Shown here: positions 28,403 to 41,600 of the stretch, piece after piece
Numbering within the stretch: position 1 is the stretch's first letter
Layout: each line of letters begins with the position of its first letter
Assembly: GCF_028554725.1 (NCBI RefSeq)
Contig: NC_071672.1
Coordinates: 8,444,501 to 8,508,500, forward strand
From: Zeugodacus cucurbitae
Taxonomy: Eukaryota > Arthropoda > Insecta > Diptera > Tephritidae
DNA: 64,000 nucleotides
Direction: 5' to 3'
Notes under the pieces: generated by a model
Told to the model about the DNA's origin: nothing
Seen by the model: only the letters and a program-made list of their open reading frames with translations
Database searches by the model: none
Position numbers and translations under genes: made by a program

Positions 28403-31400
28403 TCTTGTCTTGTCTTGTCTTGTCTGGTCTTGTTTTGTCATGTCTTGTCTTGTCTTGTATTGTCTTGTCTTGTCTTGTCTTGTCTTGTCTTGTCTGGTCT
28501 GGTCTTGTCTTGTCTTGTCTTGTCTTGTCTTGTCTCGTCTTGTCTTGTCTTGTCTTGTCTTGTTTTGTCTTGTCTTCTCTTCTTAATTAGAGAGAATCAT
28601 TTTATCATCTTAATGAATTTAAAAACAAATCAAACACAATTGTCTTGTCTTGTCTTTTCCTGTCTGGCCTTGTCTTGTCTCATCGTCTTAATTAATTTAA
28701 AAACAAATCAAACAGAATTGTCTTGTCTTGTCTTGTCTTGTCTGGTCTTGTTTTGTCATGTCTTGCTTTGTCATGTCTTGTCTTGTCTTGTCTTGTCTTG
28801 TTTTGTCTTGTCTTGTCTTGTCTTGTATTGTCTTGTCTTGTCGTGTCTTGTCTTGTCTTCTCTTCTTAATTAATTTAAAAACAAATCAAACACAATTGTC
28901 TTGTCTTGTCTTGTCTTGTCTTGTCTTGTCATGTCTTGTCTTGTCTTGTCTTGTCTTGTCTTTTCTTGTTTTGTCTTGTCATGTCTTGTCTTGTCTTGTC
29001 TTGTCTTGTCTCGTCTTCTCTTCTTAATTAGTTTAGAAACAAATAAAATAATTGTCTTGTCTTCTTTTGTCTTGTCTTGTCTTGTCTTGACTTGTCTTGT
29101 CTTGTCTTGTCTTGTCTTGTCTTGTCTTGTCCTGTCTTGTCTTGTCTTGTCTTGTCTTGTCTTCTCTTCTTAATTAGTTTAGAAACAAATAAAATAAATG
29201 TCTTGTCTTGTCTTGTCTTGTTTTGTCTTGTCTTGTCTTGTCTTGTCTTGTCTTGTCTTGTCTTGTCTTGTCTTGTCTTGTCTTGTCTTGTCTTGTCTTG
29301 TCTTGTCTTGTCTTGTCTTGTCTTGTCTTGTCTTGTCTTGTCTTGTCTTGTCTTGTCTTGTCGTGTCTTGTCTCGTCTTGTCTTGTCTTGTCTTATCTTC
29401 TTAATTAGTTTAGAAACATATAAAATAAATGTCTTGTCTTGTCTTGTCTAGTCTTGTCTTGTCTTGTCTTGTCTTGTCTTGTCTTGTCTTGTCTTGTCTT
29501 GTCTTGTCTTGTCTTGTCTTGTCTTGTCTTGTCTTGTCTTATCTTGTCTTGTCTTGTCTTGTCTTCTTAATTAGTTTAGAAACAAATAAAATAAATGTCT
29601 TGTCTTGTCTTGTCTTGTCTTGTCTTGTCTTGTCTTGTCTTGTCTAGTCTTGTCATCTCTTCTTAATTAGTTTAGAAACAAATAAAATAAATGTCTTGTC
29701 TTGTCTTGTCTTGTCTTGTCTTGTCTAGTCTTGTCTTGTCTTGTCATGTCATGTCTTGTCTTGTCTTGTCTTGTCTTGTCTTGTCTTGTCTAGTCTTGTC
29801 ATGTCTTGTCTTGTCTTGTCTTGTCTTGTCTTGTCTTGTCTTGTCTTGTCTTGTCTTGTCTTGTCTTGTCTTGTCTTCTCTTCTCTTCTTAATTAGTTTA
29901 GAAACAAATAAAATAAATGTCTTGTCTTGTCTTGTCTTGTCTTGTCTTGTCTTGTCTTGTCTTGTCTTGTCTTGTCTAGTCTTGTCTTGTCTTGTCATGT
30001 CTTGTCTTGTCTTGTCTTGTCTTGTCTTGTCTTGTCTTGTCTTGTATTGTCTTGTCATGTCTTGTCTTGTCTTGTCTTGTCTTGTCTTGTCATGTCTTGT
30101 CTTGTCTTGTCTTGTCTGCTCTTCTCTTCTTAATTAGTTTAGAAACAAATAAAAAAAAATGTCATGTCTTGTCTGGTCTTGTCTTGTCTTGTCTTGTCTT
30201 GTCTTGTCTTGTCTTGTCTTGTCTTGTCTTGTCTTGTCTTGTCTTGTCTTGTCTTGTCTTGTCTTGTCTTGTCTTGTCTTGTCTTGTCTTGTCTTGTCTT
30301 GTCTTGTCTTGTCTTGTCTTGTCTTGTCTAGTCTTGTCTTGTCTTGTCATGTCTTGTCTTGTCTTGTCTTGTCTTGTCTTGTCTTGTCTTGTCTTGTCTT
30401 GTCTTGTCTTGTTTTGTCTTGTCATGTCTTGTCTTGTCTTGTCTTGTCTTGTCTTGTCTTGTCTTGTCTTGTCTTGTCTTGTCTTGTCTTGTCTTGTCTT
30501 GTCTTGTCTTGTCTTGTCTTGTCTTGTCTTGTCTTGTCTTGTCTTGTCTTGTCTTGTCTTGTCTTGTCTTGTATTGTTTTGTTTTGTCTTGTCATGTCTT
30601 GTCTTGTCTTGTCTTGTCTTGTCTTGTCTTGTCTTGTCTTGTCTTGTCTTGTCTTGTCTTGTCTTGTCTTGTCTTGTCTTGTCTTGTCTTGTTTTGTCTT
30701 GTCTTGTCTTGTCTTGTCATGTCTTGTCTTGTCTTGTCTTGTCTTGTCATGTCATGTCATGTCTTGTCTTGTCTTGTCTTGTCTTGTCTTGTCTTGTCTT
30801 GTCTTGTCTTGTCTTGTCATGTATTGTCTTGTCTTGTCTTGTCTTGTCATGTCATGTCATGTCTTGTCTTGTCTTGTCTTGTCTTGTCTTGTCTTGTCTT
30901 GTCTTCTCTTCTTAATTAGTTTAGAAACAAATAAAATAAATGTCTTGTCTTGTCTTGTCTTGTCTTGTCTTGTCTTGTCTTGTCTTGTCTTGTCTTGTCT
31001 TGTCTTGTCTTGTCTTGTCTTGTCTTGTCTTGTCTTGTCTTGTCATGTCTTGTCTTGTCTTGTCTTGTCTTGTCTTGTCTTGTCTTGTATTCTCTTGTCT
31101 TCTCTTCTTAATTAGTTAAGAAACAAATAAAATAAATGTCTTGTCTTGTCTTGTCTAGTCTTGTCTTGTCTTGCTTTGTCTTGTCATGTCTTGTCTTGTC
31201 TTGTCTTGTCTTCTCTTCTCTTCTTAATTAGTTTAGAAACAATTAAAAAAAATGTCTTGTCTTGTTTTGTCTCGTCATGTCCTGTCATGTCATGTCTTGT
31301 CTTGTCGTGTCTTGTCTTGTCTTGTCTTGTCTTGTCTTCTCTTCTTAATTAGTTTAGAAACAAATAAAATAAATGTCTTGTTTTGTCTTGTCTTGTCTTG

Positions 31401-31792
31401 TTTTGTCTTGTCATGTCTTGTCTTGTCTTGTCTTGTCTTGTCTTGTCTTGTCTTGTCTTGTCTTGTCTTGTCTTGTCTTGTCTTTTCTTGTCTTGTCTTG
31501 TCTTGTCTTGTTTTAACTTGTCATGTCTTGTCTTGTCTTGTCTTGTTTTGTCTTGTCATGTCTTGTCTTGTCTTGTCTTGTCTTGTCTTGTCTTGTCTTG
31601 TCTTGTCTTGTCTTGTCTTGTCTTGTCTTGTCTTGTCTTGTCTTGTCTTGTCTTGTCTTGTATTGTCTTGTCTTGTCTTGTTTTGTCTTGTCTTGTCTTG
31701 TCTTGTCTTGTCTTGTCTTGTCTTGTCTTGTCTTGTCTTGTCTTGTCTTGTCTTGTCTTGTCTTGTCTTGTCTTGTCTTGTCTTGTCTTGTC

Positions 31793-31860
31793 TTCTCTTC
31801 TTAATTAGAGAGAATCATCTTATCGTCTTAATTAATTTAAAAACAAATCAAACAGAATTG
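31793..31860. repeat. Spacer type S3 of the satellite (representative composite copy)
   Basis: A ~68-bp composite: the S1 head ttctcttcttaattag followed by agagaatcatcttatc and then an S2 body ending in aattg. It looks like an S1/S2 recombinant or duplication that was then amplified. Other copies are at about 31970, 32697, 33908, 37070, 41390, 47925, 51270, 52910, 56546 and 59407. An older form with agataatcattttatc is at about 24350, 24782 and 25620. Confidence 0.85.
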
Positions 31861-34800
31861 TCTTGTCTTGTCTTGTCTTGTCTTGTCTTGTCTTGTCTTG
31901 TCTTGTCATGTCTTGTCTTGTCTTGTCTTGTCTTGTCTTGTCTTGTCTTGTCTTGTCTTGTCTTCTCTTCTTAATTAGAGAGAATCATCTTATCATCTTA
32001 ATTAATTTAAAAACAAATCAAACACAATTGTCTTGTCTTGTCTTGTCTTTTCCTGTCTGGCCTTGTCTTGTCTTATCGTCTTAATTAATTTAAAAACAAA
32101 TCAAACAGAATTGTCTTGTCTTGTCTTGTCTTGTCTGGTCTTGTTTTGTCATGTCTTGCCTTGTCATGTCTTGTCTTGTCTTGTCTTGTCTTGTCTTGCC
32201 TAGTTTTGTCTTGTCTTGTCTTGTCTTGTCTTGTCTTGTCTTGTCTTGTCTTGTCTTGTCTTGTCTTGTCATGTCTTGTCTTGTCTTGTCTTGTCTTGTC
32301 TTGTCTTGTCTTGTCTTGTCTTGTCTTGTCTTGTCTTGTCTTGTCTTGCTTTGTTTTGTCATGTCTTGTTCTGTCTTTTCTTGTCTTGTCTTGTCTTCTC
32401 TTCTCTTCTCTTCTCTTCTTAACTAGTTTAGAAACAAATAAAAAAAAATGTCTTGTCTTGTTTCGTCTCGTCATGTCCTGTCATGTCATGTCTTGTCTTG
32501 TTTTGTCTTATCATCTTAATTAATTTAAAAACAAATCAAACACAATTGTCTTGTCTTGTCCGGTCTTGTCTTGTCTTGTCTTGTCTTGTCTTGTCTTGTC
32601 TTGTCTTGTCTTGTCTTGTCTTGTCTTGTCTTGTCTTGTCTTGTCTTGTCTTGTCTTGTCTTGTCTTGTCTTGTCTTGTCTTGTCTTGTCTTGTCTTCTC
32701 TTCTTAATTAGAGAGAATCATCTTATCATCTTAATTAATTTCAAAACAAATCAAACACAATTGTCTTGTCTTTTCTTGTCTTTTCCTGTCTGGCCTTGTC
32801 TTGTCTTATCGTCTTAATTAATGTAAAAACAAATCAAACAGAATTGTCTTGTCTTGTCTTGTCTTGTCTGGTCTTGTTTTGTCATGTCTTGCCTTGTCAT
32901 GTCTTGTCTTGTCTTGTCTTGTCTTGTCTTGTCTTGTCTTGTCTTGTCTTGTCTTGTCTTGTCTTGTCTTGTCTTGTCTTGTCTTGTCTTGTTTTGTCTT
33001 GTCTTGTCTTGTCTTGTCTTGTCTTGTCTTGTCTTGTCTTGTCTTCTCTTCTTAATTAATTTAAAAACAAATCAAACACAATTGTCTTGTCCTGTCTTGT
33101 CTTGTCTTGTCTTGTCTTGTCTTGTCTTGTCTTGTCTTGTCTTGTCTTGTCTTGTCTTGTCTGGTCTTGTCTTGTCTTGTCTTGTCTTGTCTTGTCTTGT
33201 CTTGTCTTGTCTTGTCTTGTCTTGTCTTGTCTTGTCTTGTCTTGTCTTGTCTTGTCTTGTCTTGTCTTGTCCTGTCATGTCATGTCTTGTCTTGTTTTGT
33301 CTTATCATCGTAATTAATTTAAAAACAAATCAAACACAATTGTCTTGTCTTGTCTTGTCTTGTCTTCTCTTCTTAATTAGTTTAGAAACAAATAAAATAA
33401 ATGTCTTGTCTTGTCTTGTCTTGTCTTGTCTTGTATTGTCTTGTCTTGTCTTCTCTTCTTAATTAGTTTAGAAACAAATAAAATAAATGTCTTGTCTTGT
33501 CTTGTTTTGTAATGTCTTGTCTTGTCTTGTCTTGTCTTGTCTTGTCTTGCTTTGTCTTGTCATGTCTTGTCTTGTCTTGTCTTGTCTTGTCTTGTCTTGT
33601 CTTGTCTTGTCTTGTCTTGTCTTGTCTTGTCTTGTCTTCTCTTCTATTCTTAATAAGAGAGAATCATCTTATCATCTTAATTAATTTAAAAACAAATCAA
33701 ACACAATTGTCTTGTCTTGTCTTGTCTTTTCCTATCTGGCCTTGTCTTGTCTTATCGTCTTAATTAATTTAAAAACAAATCAAACAGAATTGTCTTGTCT
33801 TGTCTTGTCTTGTCTGGTCTTGTTTTGTCATGTCTTGTCTTGTCTTGTCTTGTCTTGTCTGGTCTTGTCTTGTCTTGTCTTGTCTTGTCTTGTCTTGTCT
33901 TGTTTTGTCTTGTCTTCTCTTCTTAATTAGAGAGAATCATCTTATCATCTTAATGAATTTAAAAACAAATCAAACACAATTGTCTTGTCTTGTCTTGTCT
34001 TTTCCTGTCTGGCCTTGTCTTGTCTCATCGTCTTAATTAATTTAAAAACAAATCAAACAGAATTGTCTTGTCTTGTCTTGTCTGGTCTTGTTTTGTCATG
34101 TCTTGCTTTGTCATGTCTTGTCTTGTCTTGTCTTGTCTTGTTTTGTCTTGTCTTGTCTTGTCTTGTCTTGTCTTGTCTTGTCGTGTCTTGTCTTGTCTTC
34201 TCTTCTTAATTAATTTAAAAACAAATCAAACACAATTGTCTTGTCTTGTCTTGTCTTGTCTTGTCTTGTCTTGTCTTGTCTTGTCTTGTCTTGTCTTGTC
34301 TTGTCTTGTCTTGTCTTGTCTTGTCATGTCTTGTCTTGTCTTGTCTCTTCTTGTCTTGTCTTGTTTTGTCTTGTCATGTCTTGTCATGCCTTGTCTTGTC
34401 TTGTCTTGTCTTCTCTTCTTAATTAATTTAAAAACAAATCAAACACAATTGTCTTGTCTTGTCTTGTCCTGTCTTGTCTTGTCTTGTCTCTTCTTGTCTT
34501 GTCTTGTCTTGTTTTGTCTTGTCATGTCTTGTCTTGTCTTGTCTTGTCATGTCTTGTCTTGTCTTGTCTTGTCTTGTCTTGTCTTATTTTGTCTTGTCAT
34601 GTCTTGTCTTGTCTTGTCTTGTCTTGTCTTGTCTTGTCTTGTCTTGTTTTGTCTTGTCTTGTTTTGTCTTGTCTTGTCTTGTCTTGTTTTGTCTTGTCTT
34701 GTCTTGTCATGTCTTGTCTTGTCTTGTCTTGTCTTGTCATGTCATGTCATGTCTTGTCTTGTCTTGTCTTGTCTTGTCTTGTCTTGTCTTGTCTTCTCTT

Positions 34801-35676
34801 CTTAATTAGTTTAGAAACAAATAAAATAAATGTCTTGTCTTGTCTTGTCTTGTCTTGTCTTGTCTTGTCTTGTCTTGTCTTGTCATGTCTTGTCTTGTCT
34901 TGTCTTGTCTTGTCTTGTCTTGTCTTGTATTCTCTTGTCTTCTCTTCTTAATTAGTTAAGAAACAAATAAAATAAATGTCTTGTCTTGTCTTGTCTAGTC
35001 TTGTCTTGTCTTGCTTTGTCTTGTCATGTCTTGTCTTGTCTTGTCTTGTCTTCTCTTCTCTTCTTAATTAGTTTAGAAACAATTAAAAAAAATGTCTTGT
35101 CTTGTTTTGTCTCGTCATGTCCTGTCATGTCTTGTCTTGTCTTGTCGTGTCTTGTCTTGTCTTGTCTTGTCTTGTCTTCTCTTCTTAATTAGTTTAGAAA
35201 CAAATAAAATAAATGTCTTGTTTTGTCTTGTCTTGTCTTTTCTTGTCTTGTCTTGTCTTGTCTTGTTTTGTCTTGTCATGTCTTGTCTTGTCTTGTCTTG
35301 TCTTGTCTTGTCTTGTCTTGTCTTGTCTTGTCTTGTCTTTTCTTGTCTTGTCTTGTCTTGTCTTGTTTTGTCTTGTCATGTCTTGTCTTGTCTTGTCTTG
35401 TCTTGTCTTGTCTTGTCTTGTCTTGTCTTGTCTTGTCTTGTCCTGTCTTGTCTTGTCTTGTCTTGTCTTGTCTTGTCTTGTCTTGTCTTGTCTTGTCTTG
35501 TCTTGTCTTGTCTTGTCTTGTCTTGTCTTGTCTTGTCTTGTCTTGTCTTGTCTTGTCTTGTCTTGTCTTGTCTTGTCTTGTCTTGTCTTGTATTGTCTTG
35601 TCTTGTCTTGTTTTGTCTTGTCTTGTCTTGTCTTGTCTTGTCTTGTCTTGTCTTGTCTTGTCTTGTCTTGTCTTGT

Positions 35677-35692
35677 CAAATCAAACACAATT
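35677..35692. repeat. Spacer type S4: minimal aaatcaaacacaattg remnant
   Basis: A 16-bp tail of S2 with no ttaatta head, embedded directly in pentamers. Other copies are near 36081, 38206, 39481, 58047, 58429, 60655 and 62096. Each lies in a stretch otherwise free of spacers. It probably arose by unequal exchange that removed the spacer head (inference). Confidence 0.85.
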
Positions 35693-38600
35693 GTCTTGTC
35701 CTGTCTTGTCTTGTCTTGTCTTGTCTTGTCTTGTCTTGTCTTGTCTTGTCTTGTCTTGTCTTGTCTTGTCTTGTCTTGTCTTGTCTTGTCTTGTCTTGTC
35801 TTGTCTTGTCTTGTCTTGTCTTGTCTTGTCTTGTCTTGTCTTGTCTTGTCTTGTCTTGTCTTGTCTTGTCTTGTCTTGTCTTGTCTTGTCTTGTCTTGTC
35901 TTGTCTTGTCTTGTCTTGTCTTGTCTTGTCTTGTCTTGTCTTGTCTTGTCTTGTCTTGTCTTGTCATGTCATGTCTTGTCTTGTCTTGTCTTGTCTTGTC
36001 TTGTCTTGTCTTGTCTTGTCTTGTCTTGTCTTGTCCTGTCTTGTCTTGTCTTGTCTTGTCTTGTCTTGTCTTGTCTTGTCAAATCAAACACAATTGTCTT
36101 GTCCTGTCTTGTCTTGTCTTGTCTTGTCTTGTCTTGTCTTGTCTTGTCTTGTCTTGTCTTGTCTTGTCTTGTCTTGTCTTGTCTTGTCTTGTCTTGTCTT
36201 GTCTTGTCTTGTCTTGTCTTGTCTTGTCTTGTCTTGTCTTGTCTTGTCTTGTCTTGTCTTGTCTTGTCTTGTCTTGTCTTGTCTTGTCTTGTCTTGTCTT
36301 GTCTTGTCTTGTCTTGTCTTGTCTTGTCTTGTCTTGTCTTGTCTTGTCTTGTCTTGTCCTGTCATGTCATGTCTTGTCTTGTTTTGTCTTATCATCGTAA
36401 TTAATTTAAAAACAAATCAAACACAATTGTCTTGTCTTGTCTTGTCTTGTCTTCTCTTCTTAATTAGTTTAGAAACAAATAAAATAAATGTCTTGTCTTG
36501 TCTTGTCTTGTCTAGTCTTGTCTTGTCTTGTCTTGTCTTGTCTTGTCTTGTCTTGTCTTGTCTTGTCTTGTCTTGTCTTGTCTTGTCTTGTCTTGTCTTG
36601 TCTTGTCTTGTATTGTCTTGTCTTGTCTTCTCTTCTTAATTAGTTTAGAAACAAATAAAATAAATGTCTTGTCTTGTCTTGTTTTGTAATGTCTTGTCTT
36701 GTCTTGTCTTGTCTTGTCTTGCTTTGTCTTGTCATGTCTTGTCTTGTCTTGTCTTGTCTTGTCTTGTCTTGTCTTGTCTTGTCTTGTCTTGTCTTGTCTT
36801 CTCTTCTATTCTTAATTAGAGAGAATCATCTTATCATCTTAATTAATTTAAAAACAAATCAAACACAATTGTCTTGTCTTGTCTTGTCTTTTCCTGTCTG
36901 GCCTTGTCTTGTCTTATCGTCTTAATTAATTTAAAAACAAATCAAACAGAATTGTCTTGTCTTGTCTTGTCTTGTCTGGTCTTGTTTTGTCATGTCATGT
37001 CTTGTCTTGTCTTGTCTTGTCTGGTCTTGTCTTGTCTTGTCTTGTCTTGTCTTGTTTTGTCTTGTCTTCTCTTCTTAATTAGAGAGAATCATCTTATCAT
37101 CTTAATGAATTTAAAAACAAATCAAACACAATTGTCTTGTCTTGTCTTGTCTTTTCCTGTCTGGCCTTGTCTTGTCTCATCGTCTTAATTAATTTAAAAA
37201 CAAATCAAACAGAATTGTCTTGTCTTGTCTTGTCTGGTCTTGTTTTGTCATGTCTTGCTTTGTCATGTCTTGTCTTGTCTTGTCTTGTCTTGTTTTGTCT
37301 TGTCTTGTCTTGTCTTGTCTTGTCGTGTCTTGTCTTGTCTTCTCTTCTTAATTAATTTAAAAACAAATCAAACACAATTGTCTTGTCTTGTCTTGTCTTG
37401 TCATGTCTTGTCTTGTCTTGTCTTGTCTTGTCTTGTCTTATTTTGTCTTGTCATGTCTTGTCTTGTCTTGTCTTGTCTTGTCTTGTCTTGTTTTGTCTTG
37501 TCTTGTCTTGTCTTGTCTTGTCTTGTCTTGTCTTGTCTTGTCTTGTCTTGTCATGTCTTGTCTTGTCTTGTCTTGTCTTGTCATGTCATGTCATGTCTTG
37601 TCTTGTCTTGTCTTGTCTTGTCTTGTCTTGTCTTGTCGTGTCTTGTCTTGTCTTCTCTTCTTAATTAATTTAAAAACAAATCAAACACAATTGTCTTGTC
37701 TTGTCTTGTCTTGTCATGTCTTGTCTTGTCTTGTCTTGTCTTGTCTTGTCTTATTTTGTCTTGTCATGTCTTGCCTTGTCTTGTCTTGTCTTGTCTTGTC
37801 TTGTCTTGTCTTGTTTTGTCTTGTCTTGTCTTGTCTTGTCTTGTCTTGTCTTGTCTTGTCTTGTCTTGTCATATCTTGTCTTGTCTTGTCTTGTCTTGTC
37901 ATGTCATGTCATGTCTTGTCTTGTCTTGTCATGTCTTGTCTTGTCTTGTCTTGTCTTGTCTTGTCATGTCATGTCATGTCTTGTCTTGTCTTGTCTTGCC
38001 TTGTCTTGTCTTGTCATGTCTTGTCTTGTCTTGTCTTGTCTTGTCTTGTCTTGTCTTGTCTTGTCTTGTCTTGTCTTGTCTTGTCTTGTCTTGTCATGTC
38101 TTGTCTTGTCTTGTCTTGTCTTGTCATGTCATGTCATGTCTTGTCTTGTCTTGTCTTGTCTTGTCTTGTCTTGTCTTGTCTTGTCTTGTCTTGTCTTGTC
38201 TTGTCAAATCAAACACAATTGTCTTGTCTTGTCTTGTCTTGTCTTGTCTTGTCTTGTCTTGTCTTGTCTTGTCTTGTCTTGTCTTGTCTTGTCTTGTCTT
38301 GTCTTGTCTTGTCTTGTCTTGTCTTGTCTTGTCTTGTCTTGTCTTGTCTTGTCTTGTCCTGTCATGTCATGTCTTGTCTTGTTTTGTCTTATCATCGTAA
38401 TTAATTTAAAAACAAATCAAACACAATTGTCTTGTCTTGTCTTGTCTTGTCTTGTCTTCTCTTCTTAATTAGTTTAGAAACAAATAAAATAAATGTCTTG
38501 TCTTGTCTTGTCTAGTCTTGTCTTGTCTTGTCTTGTCTTGTCTTGTCTTGTCTTGTCTTGTCTTGTCTTGTCTTGTCTTGTCTTGTCTTGTCTTGTCTTG

Positions 38601-41600
38601 TCTTGTCTTGTATTGTCTTGTCTTGTCTTCTCTTCTTAATTAGTTTAGAAACAAATAAAATAAATGTCTTGTCTTGTCTTGTTTTGTAATGTCTTGTCTT
38701 GTCTTGTCTTGTCTTGTCTTGTCATGTCACGTCTTGTCTTGTCTTGTCTTGTCTTGTCTTGCTTTGTCTTGTCATGTCTTCTCTTCTTAATTAATTTAAA
38801 AACAAATCAAACACAATTGTCTTGTCTTGTCTTGTCTTGTCATGTCTTGTCTTGTCTTGTCTTGTCTTGTCTTGTCTTGTCTTATTTTGTCTTGTCATGT
38901 CTTGTCTTGTCTTGTCTTGTCTTGTCTTGTCTTGTCTTGTCTTGTCTTGTCTTGTCTTGTCTTGTCTTGTCTTGTCTTGTCGTGTCTTGTCTTGTCTTCT
39001 CTTCTTAATTAATTTAAAAACAAATCAAACACAATTGTCTTGTCTTGTCTTGTCTTGTCATGTCTTGTCTTGTCTTGTCTTGTCTTGTCTTGTCTTGTCT
39101 TGTCTTGTCTTGTCTTATTTTGTCTTGTCATGTCTTGTCTTGTCTTGTCTTGTCTTGTCTTGGCTTGTCTTGTCTTGTTTTGTCTTGTCTTGTCTTGTCT
39201 TGTCTTGTCTTGTCTTGTCTTGTCTTGTCTTGTCTTGTCTTGTCTTGTCATGTCTTGTCTTGTCTTGTCTTGTCTTGTCATGTCATGTCATGTCTTGTCT
39301 TGTCTTGTCTTGTCTTGTCTTGTCTTGTCTTGTCTTGTCTTGTCTTGTCTTCTCTTCTTAATTAGTTTAGAAACAAATAAAATAAATGTCTTGTCTTGTC
39401 TTGTCTTCTCTTGTCTTGTCTTGTCTTGTCATGTCTTGTCTTGTCTTGTCTTGTCTTGTCTTGTCTTGTATTCTCTTGTCAAATCAAACACAATTGCCTT
39501 GTCCTGTCTTGTCTTGTCTTGTCTTGTCTTGTCTTGTCTTGTCTTGTCTTGTCTTGTCTTGTCTTGTCTTGTCTTGTCTTGTCTTGTCTTGTCTTGTCTT
39601 GTCTTGTCTTCTCTTCTTAATTAGTTTAGAAACAAATAAAATAAATGTCTTGTTTTGTCTTGTCTTGTCTTTTCTTGTCTTGTCTTGTCTTGTCTTGTTT
39701 TGTCTTGTCATGTCTTGTCTTGTCTTGTCTTGTCTTGTCTTGTCTTGTCTTGTCTTGTCTTGTCTTGTCTTGTCTTGTCTTGTCTTGTCTTGTCTTGTCT
39801 TGTCTTGTCTTGTCTTGTCTTGTCTTTTCTTGTCTTGTCTTGTCTTGTCTTGTTTTGTCTTGTCATGTCTTGTCTTGTCTTGTCTTCTCTTCTTAATTAG
39901 TTTAGAAACAAATAAAATAAATGTCTTGTCTTGTCTAGTCTTGTCTTGTCTTGTCATGTCTTGTCTTGTCATGTCTTGTCTTGTCTTGTCTTGTCTTGTC
40001 TTGTCTTGTCTTGTCTTGTCTTGTCATGTCTTGTCTTGTCTTGTCTTGTCTTGTCTTGTCTTGTCTTGTCTTGTCTTGTCATGTCTTGTCTTGTCTTGTC
40101 TTGTCTTGTCTTGTCTTGTCTTGTCTTGTCTTGTCTTGTCTTTTCTTGTCTTGTCTTGTCTTGTCTTGTTTTGTCTTGTCATGTCTTGTCTTGTCTTGTC
40201 TTGTCTTGTCTTGTCTTGTCTTGTCTTGTCTTGTCTTGTCTTTTCTTGTCTTGTCTTGTCTTGTCTTGTTTTGTCTTGTCATGTCTTGTCTTGTCTTGTC
40301 TTGTCTTGTCTTGTCTTGTCTTGTCTTGTCTTGTCTTGTCTTGTCTTGTCTTGTCTTGTATTGTCTTGTCTTGTCTTCTCTTCTTAATTAGTTTAGAAAC
40401 AAATAAAATAAATGTCTTGTCTTGTCTAGTCTTGTCTTGTCTTGTCTTGTCTTGTCTTGTCTTGTCTTGTCTTGTCTTGTCTTGTCTTGTCTTGTCTTGT
40501 CTTGTCTTGTCTTGTCTTGTCTTGTCTTGTCTTGTCTTGTCTTGTCTTGTCTTGTCTTGTATTGTCTTGTCTTGTCTTCTCTTCTTAATTAGTTTAGAAA
40601 CAAATAAAATAAATGTCTTGTCTTGTCTTGTTTTGTAATGTCTTGTCTTGTCTTGTCTTGTCTTGTCTTGTCTTGTCTTGTCTTGTCTTGTCTTGTCTTG
40701 TCTTGTCTTGTCTTGTCTTGTCTTGTCTTGTCTTGTCTTGTCTTGTCTTGTCTTGTCTTTTCTTGTCTTGTCTTGTCTTGTCTTGTTTTGTCTTGTCATG
40801 TCTTGTCTTGTCTTGTCTTGTCTTGTCTTGTCTTGTCTTGTCTTGTCTTGTCTTGTCTTGTCTTGTCTTGTCTTGTCTTGTCTTGTATTGTCTTGTCTTG
40901 TCTTCTCTTCTTAATTAGTTTAGAAACAAATAAAATAAATGTCTTGTCTTGTCTAGTCTTGTCTTGTCTTGTCATGTCTTGTCTTGTCTTGTCTTGTCTT
41001 GTCTTGTCTTATTTTGTCTTGTCATGTCTTGTCTTGTCTTGTCTTGTCTTGTCTTGTCTTGTCTTGTCTTGCTTTGTCTTGTCATGTCTTGTCTTGTCTT
41101 GTCTTGTCTTGTCTTGTCTTCTCTTCTATTCTTAATTAGAGAGAATCATCTTATCATCTTAATTAATTTAAAAACAAATCAAACACAATTGTCTTGTCTT
41201 GTCTTGTCTTTTCCTGTCTGGCCTTGTCTTGTCTTATCGTCTTAATTAATTTAAAAACAAATCAAACAGAATTGTCTTGTCTTGTCTGGTCTTGTTTTGT
41301 CATGTCTTGTCTTGTCTTGTCTTGTCTTGTCTGGTCTTGTCTTGTCTTGTCTTGTCTTGTCTTGTCTTGTCTTGTTTTGTCTTGTCTTCTCTTCTTAATT
41401 AGAGAGAATCATCTTATCATCTTAATGAATTTAAACACAAATCAAACACAATTGTCTTGTCTTGTCTTGTCTTTTCCTGTCTGGCCTTGTCTTGTCTCAT
41501 CGTCTTAATTAATTTAAAAACAAATCAAACAGAATTGTCTTGTCTTGTCTTGTCTGGTCTTGTTTTGTCATGTCTTGCTTTGTCATGTCTTGTCTTGTCT